From GCA-2731375 sp964462145 (GTDB lineage: Bacteria; Pseudomonadota; Alphaproteobacteria; GCA-2731375): a stretch of DNA of 10,499 bases. The position numbers were made by a program, and so were the translations under genes. Location of the stretch: assembly GCA_964462145.1 (NCBI GenBank), contig CAYWYB010000182.1:1-10499 (forward strand), in the 5' to 3' direction. Below, piece after piece: positions 6,665-10,499 of this stretch; positions within the stretch are counted from its first letter, which is position 1; each line of letters begins with the position of its first letter. The notes beneath the pieces are model-generated. The model did not search any database and had not been told where the DNA came from. It saw nothing but the letters and a program-made list of their open reading frames with translations.

Positions 6665-8155
6665 ATGCGCCTTACCATCGCGGAAAATGTCGCGGTCCGC
6701 GCCCTGTCCCATCCCGACCGTATCGCCATCGAGGTTCTGGATGGCGGCGCCACTCTGACCTATGGCCAGGCCTGGCGCCGCATCACTGCCCTGGCCGAGG
6801 CTCTATCCGCCTGCGAGGCCGGCCGCCACGGTCGCATGGTCGCGCTGTTGCTGCCCAACGAGGCGGACGCCGCCCTAGCCTATCTCGCCTGTCAGATGGC
6901 CGGCGTAGCGGCGGTGCCCATTTCAACCCGCCTGGCCGAGCCCGAAATCCGCTTCGTGGTCGAAGATTCCGACGCCAAGCTGATCCTGACGGGGGGTGCT
7001 TTCGCCGAAACGGCTGCCGGTCTGGGGATCGCCGTTGTCAGGGTCGAGGATATTGCGACGCCCGACGAGGTGCCTCGCCCCGTACTGGGCGAGGCCGGGC
7101 GCGGTGCGGAGCCCTGCGTGGTCGGCTATACCTCCGGCACCACGGGCTTTCCCAAGGGTGCCCTGTATTCCAACGATCATTACCTGACAGCCATCATGCG
7201 CTGGGGTTGGGAATTCGGCATCACGGCGGATCAGGTCATGCTGGTGCCGGGACCGCTGTTTCATCTCTCCTACGCAGGGCTGTCCATGGCGGCGTTGTCC
7301 ATTGGCGCCCGCATCCGCATCATGCCGGAATTCCGCGCCGATCTGGCGCTGTCCGAACTAAGCCAGCATTGCACGCATGCCTTTCTGGTGCCCTCGATGA
7401 CCACGATGATCGAGGAAGAATGGCGCCGCCGAGACCAGCCGCCCATCGATGCCTTCCGCCTGATGATTTCCTCCGGCGCGCCGGGGCCGCTGTCCATGAC
7501 CAAAACCGCCATGGAGATGTTTCACAATGCCAAGATCACCGAGGCCTATGGCTGGACCGAGGGCGGCTGGGTGACATTCGAAATCAAGCAGGCAGACACG
7601 CTTTTGGCGCACTCAGTCGGCTGGCCCACCTTTGGCAACGAAGTAGCGGTCTTCAACGAAGCGGGCGAACCCTGCGCCGTGGGCGAGGCCGGCGAGGTCG
7701 GCGTTAAAAGTCTGACGCACTTTGACGGCTATCTGGGCCGCCCCGATGCCACGAAAGAGGCCTGGCATAATGGCTATGTGATGTCCGGCGATATCGGCAT
7801 CTGGCAGGCCGATGGCCGGCTGTGCATCGTCGACCGCAAGAAGGACATGATCATCTCGGGCGGCGAAAACATCTACACGGCGGAGGTCGAACGCATCGTG
7901 CACGAGCATCCAAGCGTATTGGAAGCGGCGGTGGTCGGCCTGCCCGACGAACGCTGGGGCGAGCTGGTAACGGCCCTGGTAGTACCCCGCGAAGGCATGG
8001 ACATCGAAGCGGCGGAGCTGGAAGCCTTCTGCCGCGAACGCCTGGCCGGCTTCAAGGTCCCGCGCCGGGTCGAGGTGGTCGATGAATTGCCCCGCAACCC
8101 AATGGGCAAGGTGCAGAAGTTCAAGATCATCGAGGAACTGGGCGACAAAAAGTAA
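6665..8155 (+). CDS. AMP-forming acyl-CoA synthetase (ANL superfamily)
   Basis: A 496-residue adenylate-forming ligase: carboxylate + ATP + CoA to acyl-CoA + AMP + PPi. Motifs in order: P-loop-like YTSGTTGFPKGA (155-166), AYGWTEGG (294-301), SGDIG (374-378), the hinge DRKKDMIISGGENIY (390-404) and C-terminal PRNPMGKVQK (476-485) with the adenylation Lys482. All catalytic elements are present. The length matches short/medium-chain or aryl acid ligases rather than long-chain FadD, but substrate cannot be read from these motifs. AGGAGAGG lies about 5 nt before the ATG. It closes the rightward operon and probably supplies the CoA thioester used by the dehydrogenase pair, hydratase, flavoprotein or ketosynthase. 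It converges with an unrelated minus-strand gene 30 bp later. Confidence 0.94.
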   Translation: MRLTIAENVAVRALSHPDRIAIEVLDGGATLTYGQAWRRITALAEALSACEAGRHGRMVALLLPNEADAALAYLACQMAGVAAVPISTRLAEPEIRFVVEDSDAKLILTGGAFAETAAGLGIAVVRVEDIATPDEVPRPVLGEAGRGAEPCVVGYTSGTTGFPKGALYSNDHYLTAIMRWGWEFGITADQVMLVPGPLFHLSYAGLSMAALSIGARIRIMPEFRADLALSELSQHCTHAFLVPSMTTMIEEEWRRRDQPPIDAFRLMISSGAPGPLSMTKTAMEMFHNAKITEAYGWTEGGWVTFEIKQADTLLAHSVGWPTFGNEVAVFNEAGEPCAVGEAGEVGVKSLTHFDGYLGRPDATKEAWHNGYVMSGDIGIWQADGRLCIVDRKKDMIISGGENIYTAEVERIVHEHPSVLEAAVVGLPDERWGELVTALVVPREGMDIEAAELEAFCRERLAGFKVPRRVEVVDELPRNPMGKVQKFKIIEELGDKK

Positions 8156-8185
8156 CCCGCCACCTTCTACCAGCCTACGCTGACG

Positions 8186-9043
8186 CTATTGGGCTGCGTA
8201 GCGGCAGATTTCCTCGACTAGATGATCCATCGCTGCCTTTACCGCCGGAAAACCATCGGTCCGCTTGAATGTCTCGATGTCGATGAACATACGTTTGTTG
8301 ATTTCAACGAAGATACTTTCAATACCATTCGCCGGATCGCTGTGCCGCCGCGTCAGATAACCGCCGTAGTAGGGAAAGTTAATACTGACCGAATGGCCAA
8401 GGCCTTCAAGTGTCTTGGTAACGAACTGCAGAAATTCGGGCGTGCAGGTCGTCCCATGAACGTCACCAAGATTGAAGTCGGCACGCGCCTCGCCGGGGTC
8501 GGCGTGGGTCGGCGCACCGATCGCGGACATGCAATGGCAGGAAACCTGAAAGGCACGGCCATGTGCCGCTTTCATCCCTTCGAGAATGCGCGCCAGTTCC
8601 AGATGATAGGGTTCGTGGTAATTGTCGAGCCGCGCCCGGACCTCTTCGACGGTCAGTTTTCGTTCCTGCATTTCCTCGCCGTAGCGCGACAGGCGCTTGA
8701 TCAGGCCAAGGCCGCGCTCGGTAAAATCGCTTTTTTCAATGGCGCCCGGCCAGTTGCCTTCAATCTGGCGTTCATCGATATCCGCTGCGCTGCGATTGGT
8801 GTCGATATAGGTATTGGGAAAGCAGGCGTAAAGCATGGTGGCGCCAAGCTCAGGTGCCTTGGCGCAAAGTTCCTCGACATACATCGAGACATTGTCGTGA
8901 AGCACGGAAAACGATATCGGCGAACGAAAATCATGGGGATATTCGCGCCCGCTGCGAGACACATCGACAAGTACCGGAACTGAAGCAGCCACCGGGTCGT
9001 GGCGAAGAAAGACACCCGGACGAACTGCCATCGAATTTGCCAT
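8186..9043 (-). CDS. Atypical N-formylglutamate amidohydrolase-family protein
   Basis: A 285-residue protein of the N-formylglutamate amidohydrolase (HutG-like, PF05013) family, which hydrolyses N-formyl-glutamate or similar amides with a metal ion. Recognisable blocks: VDVSRSGREYP (26-36), VEELCAKAPELGATMLYACFP (56-76 region), YIDTNRSAADID (79-90), SCHCMSAIG (168-176), DFNLGDVHGTTC (189-200) and GGYLTRRHSDP (227-237). The usual PHSG metal-site block reads SRSG here (Arg30 for His), and the usual acidic pair before VDEL is NVSMY (51-55), with His49-Asp50 a few residues earlier. His170 of the second site is retained. Either the metal site has been rebuilt or the activity differs. The ATG at 9043 follows AGGTGG by about 5 nt. 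No histidine-utilisation genes are nearby, so a Hut pathway role is not supported. Confidence 0.8.
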   Translation of the reverse strand: MANSMAVRPGVFLRHDPVAASVPVLVDVSRSGREYPHDFRSPISFSVLHDNVSMYVEELCAKAPELGATMLYACFPNTYIDTNRSAADIDERQIEGNWPGAIEKSDFTERGLGLIKRLSRYGEEMQERKLTVEEVRARLDNYHEPYHLELARILEGMKAAHGRAFQVSCHCMSAIGAPTHADPGEARADFNLGDVHGTTCTPEFLQFVTKTLEGLGHSVSINFPYYGGYLTRRHSDPANGIESIFVEINKRMFIDIETFKRTDGFPAVKAAMDHLVEEICRYAAQ

Positions 9044-9101
9044 GACACCACCTGTTTCTATTCTGGGTTCTGTTATGGTTGACAGTAACGCCGCGCCAGT
9101 G

Positions 9102-9126
9102 GCCCGGCAAGCAGACGCCGCCGGGC
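9102..9126. repeat. GC-rich hairpin between the PAS_5 gene and the amidohydrolase-like gene
   Basis: GCCCGGC (9102-9108) and GCCGGGC (9120-9126) form a perfect 7-bp stem with an 11-nt loop, 52 nt past the stop of the minus-strand PAS_5 gene and 59 nt before the next minus-strand start. No T-run follows in either direction, so a factor-assisted terminator or mRNA 3' structure is more likely than a classical intrinsic terminator. The rest of the 134-bp gap shows no clear promoter. Confidence 0.4.
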
Positions 9127-9177
9127 TGGGGAAACTCGTCCCGCAGCAGATCGCCTGATCGACGATGGGAGTTCAGA

Positions 9178-9735
9178 CTAACAATTGTCCACTATCGGCA
9201 CGCCGGCACCGATATCGATAAAGATGCGCTCGGTAACGTGCAGACGCGCCGCGTTATCGGCCCTGGCATCGAAAGTTGCACTGTCCGCATGCGGCTTTCT
9301 GTTGCCGTGATAGTAGATCAAGTTCGCCCGGCCATTGTTGTCACGCATGGGAAAGCCGATCGATTCATCCTGTAGCAATCGGCCAGAGTCAGTTTGAACC
9401 AAAATTCGAACGACCTTTCCACAAGGGTGGTCGGTCATGACAGCCGAGAATTTGAGCACATTGGCCCGTTGCTCCGGGGCGAAATAGTCGAGGAAGTCAG
9501 TGCCGGTAATTTCGCGCCCAAAACCATCGACCATTGCCGTCCCAGCCAGGCGGACGTGAATGCGCCCTGGCATCGACAAATCGTGGATGGCGATATCCGG
9601 CAACAGATTTTTTACGGCGGCGGGGTCGAATGAAGTACGCATCGGGATTAGATCGACTTTTGGCAGTGACTGCCAATAGTCGGCAAAAACACGCGCGCCC
9701 GCACTTTGGAGCTCTATTTCAGAAATATCCGACAC
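9178..9735 (-). CDS. PAS_5-type PAS domain protein
   Basis: A 185-residue protein matching the pattern of the alphaproteobacterial PAS_5 family (PF07310): ADYWQSLPKVDLIPMRTSFDP-like N-terminus (18-38), then NLLPDIAIHDL (43-53), HVRLAGTAMVDGFGREITGTDFLDY (60-84), and a core continuing to LIYYHGN (139-145). No kinase, cyclase, DNA-binding or GGDEF domain, membrane segment or signal peptide is present, so it would act as a free-standing cytoplasmic sensor or adaptor; ligand and partner are unknown. The start codon is GTG at 9735 with only a weak upstream AGGG about 12 nt away. The next Met (residue 32) would remove the conserved YW..L...P.R block, so GTG is preferred. Transcribed alone or with the exported-protein gene 83 bp upstream. 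Confidence 0.78.
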   Translation of the reverse strand: MSDISEIELQSAGARVFADYWQSLPKVDLIPMRTSFDPAAVKNLLPDIAIHDLSMPGRIHVRLAGTAMVDGFGREITGTDFLDYFAPEQRANVLKFSAVMTDHPCGKVVRILVQTDSGRLLQDESIGFPMRDNNGRANLIYYHGNRKPHADSATFDARADNAARLHVTERIFIDIGAGVPIVDNC

Positions 9736-9756
9736 CGATTACTCAGACCCTGTTGA

Positions 9757-9793
9757 CGAAAATAAAATTGAAAACAGTCACCGAAATGATCGG
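9757..9793 (-). terminator. Weak candidate intrinsic terminator after the exported-protein gene
   Basis: Read on the minus strand, CCGA-TCATT-TCGG (9793-9781) forms a 4-bp stem, extendable by a G-T wobble, and is followed after a few bases by a T-rich run (9778-9757). It lies 26 nt past the TAA of the exported-protein gene. The stem is short, so efficiency is doubtful. Confidence 0.3.
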
Positions 9794-9818
9794 CCTTTCA
9801 TTACTCGAGCGCCGTCCT

Positions 9819-10358
9819 TTACGGAAGTTTTAAAACGAGTTTCGGCCATACCGCCAAACCAAGTCCGATGCTTGTGACATTGCCAGACCCGAGGTCTGCC
9901 TGCAGCTCCCCAATGGCACTTCTGAGCGCAAAATCGCCGCCACCTGTCACGCCCTGAAATAGTCCCGTGCCGGCGGTGATTTTGAAGTCTCCCATACAGC
10001 CCGCCGTGGCAACGCCAGCGCAGTTCCATTCAGCGAAGACCCTATGGCCCGAGGCGCCCGTCATGATGCAACGGCCGCTTCCACTTGTCTGATTTGATTC
10101 CAAATTAATATCCATCATCCCAGGGCAAACAATGCTCGCCGCATTCAAATCACCCTCGCCGGTCTCGACAAACATAATGCCGCTAAAACCACCGACGAAT
10201 AGCGCTTGTTTCTCGCCAGTCAAAAAGACGCTGCCTTTGCTTTCCCACGTCGCCATCGCTTCAAGTTTGATTTCTTCTCCGGCAATGGCCTCCGTCGGCT
10301 TGAATGCGCCCCCGGTAACCATTGCAATGACGAAAATGACATAGAGCCAGTTTTTCAA
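9819..10358 (-). CDS. Small exported four-cysteine protein of unknown function
   Basis: Started at TTG (10358), this is a 179-residue protein with a Sec signal peptide: MKN, hydrophobic WLYVIFVIAMVTGGAF, then PTEAIAG with likely cleavage after Ala26. The mature part, about 153 residues, has four cysteines (78, 97, 113, 121) that could form two disulfides in the periplasm, and glycine-rich turns such as GTGLFQGVTGGGDF (130-143). The pattern, including GRCIMTGASGHRVFAEWNC (95-113), resembles small beta-barrel proteins of alphaproteobacteria with no assigned role; no function is claimed. An upstream in-frame ATG (10403) would add 15 residues ahead of the signal peptide and lies without a good ribosome site, whereas AGGAGG sits 5 nt before the TTG. 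The 141 bp upstream to the window edge hold no clear promoter or gene. Confidence 0.72.
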   Translation of the reverse strand: MKNWLYVIFVIAMVTGGAFKPTEAIAGEEIKLEAMATWESKGSVFLTGEKQALFVGGFSGIMFVETGEGDLNAASIVCPGMMDINLESNQTSGSGRCIMTGASGHRVFAEWNCAGVATAGCMGDFKITAGTGLFQGVTGGGDFALRSAIGELQADLGSGNVTSIGLGLAVWPKLVLKLP

Positions 10359-10363
10359 TGGTG

Positions 10364-10369
10364 CCTCCT
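10364..10369 (-). promoter_or_regulatory. Perfect Shine-Dalgarno site fixing a TTG start
   Basis: AGGAGG on the minus strand, five nucleotides (CACCA) before TTG at 10358. It is the best ribosome binding site in the window and places the start directly before the Lys-Asn and hydrophobic core of a signal peptide. Confidence 0.72.
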
Positions 10370-10499
10370 GATATTGTGCGTTTTGGGAATGAATAATTCC
10401 CATGGCAAAACTCTGCTTAGTCGCGAACTGAATGGTTGATGGAGTATCTAGCCCGCATTATTCATGGCGGCCACCTGGTTTGAACAGGACGCGCGGTAT

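Noticed and set aside
4194..6712. Long open minus-strand frames opposite the flavoprotein and ketosynthase genes
   Set aside because: They are mirror frames of strongly GC-biased genes, give low-complexity Gly/Arg/Ala/His-rich proteins without recognisable domains, and oppose well-supported genes.
8175..8201. CTACGC/GCGTAG stem between the convergent ligase and amidohydrolase-like genes as a bidirectional terminator
   Set aside because: Only 6 bp with a 15-nt loop, no T-runs, and it extends into the end of the minus-strand coding region.
8222..8983. Plus-strand 253-residue frame opposite the amidohydrolase-like gene
   Set aside because: The minus strand carries clear family blocks and a ribosome binding site; the plus-strand frame has neither.
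9079..9084. TTGACA on the plus strand as a promoter -35 box
   Set aside because: No suitable -10 follows and no plus-strand gene lies downstream.
9772..9778. Third copy of AAACAGT near the PAS_5 gene as a regulon site
   Set aside because: No inverted partner nearby and a 7-mer is expected by chance at this scale.

Overview
The window reads as a GC-rich proteobacterial chromosome, most likely alphaproteobacterial. The pointers are the strongly G/C-biased third codon positions, a stand-alone PAS_5-type protein (a family typical of Rhodospirillales and relatives), and a TTGACG/GCTA-like promoter. No RNA gene, CRISPR array, insertion sequence or phage gene was seen. This assignment is inference, not a database result.

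Left part (1-8155): a CoA-thioester metabolism locus in three transcription blocks. Leftward (minus strand, 1-2129) lie two overlapping acyl-CoA dehydrogenase genes that look like the alpha and beta chains of a heteromeric enzyme; the beta gene runs off the left edge. Rightward from a shared 91-bp divergent region lie an enoyl-CoA hydratase (2221-3000) and an isocitrate lyase/PEP mutase-superfamily C-C lyase (3017-3883). After a 109-bp gap with a promoter-like element and an inverted repeat, a tight operon follows: an HpaB/AbfD-fold flavoprotein (3993-5381), a FabF-like ketosynthase with an intact Cys-His-His triad (5393-6643) and an AMP-forming acyl-CoA ligase (6665-8155).

Together these enzymes could activate an acid to its CoA ester, desaturate it, hydrate it and carry out an unusual oxidation, dehydration or C-C bond step. 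This is not an ordinary beta-oxidation operon: no thiolase, 3-hydroxyacyl-CoA dehydrogenase, thioesterase, acyl carrier protein or transcription factor is present in the window. The most unusual parts are the AbfD-like protein that has no cysteine pair for a [4Fe-4S] cluster, and a condensing enzyme with no visible carrier protein. The substrate cannot be read from the sequence.

Right part (8186-10358, minus strand, convergent with the ligase): an atypical N-formylglutamate amidohydrolase-family protein whose usual metal-site motifs are altered, a PAS_5-domain protein, and a small exported four-cysteine protein best started at a TTG codon behind a perfect AGGAGG. These three are separated by 83-134 bp gaps and look like individually expressed accessory genes unrelated to the CoA cluster.
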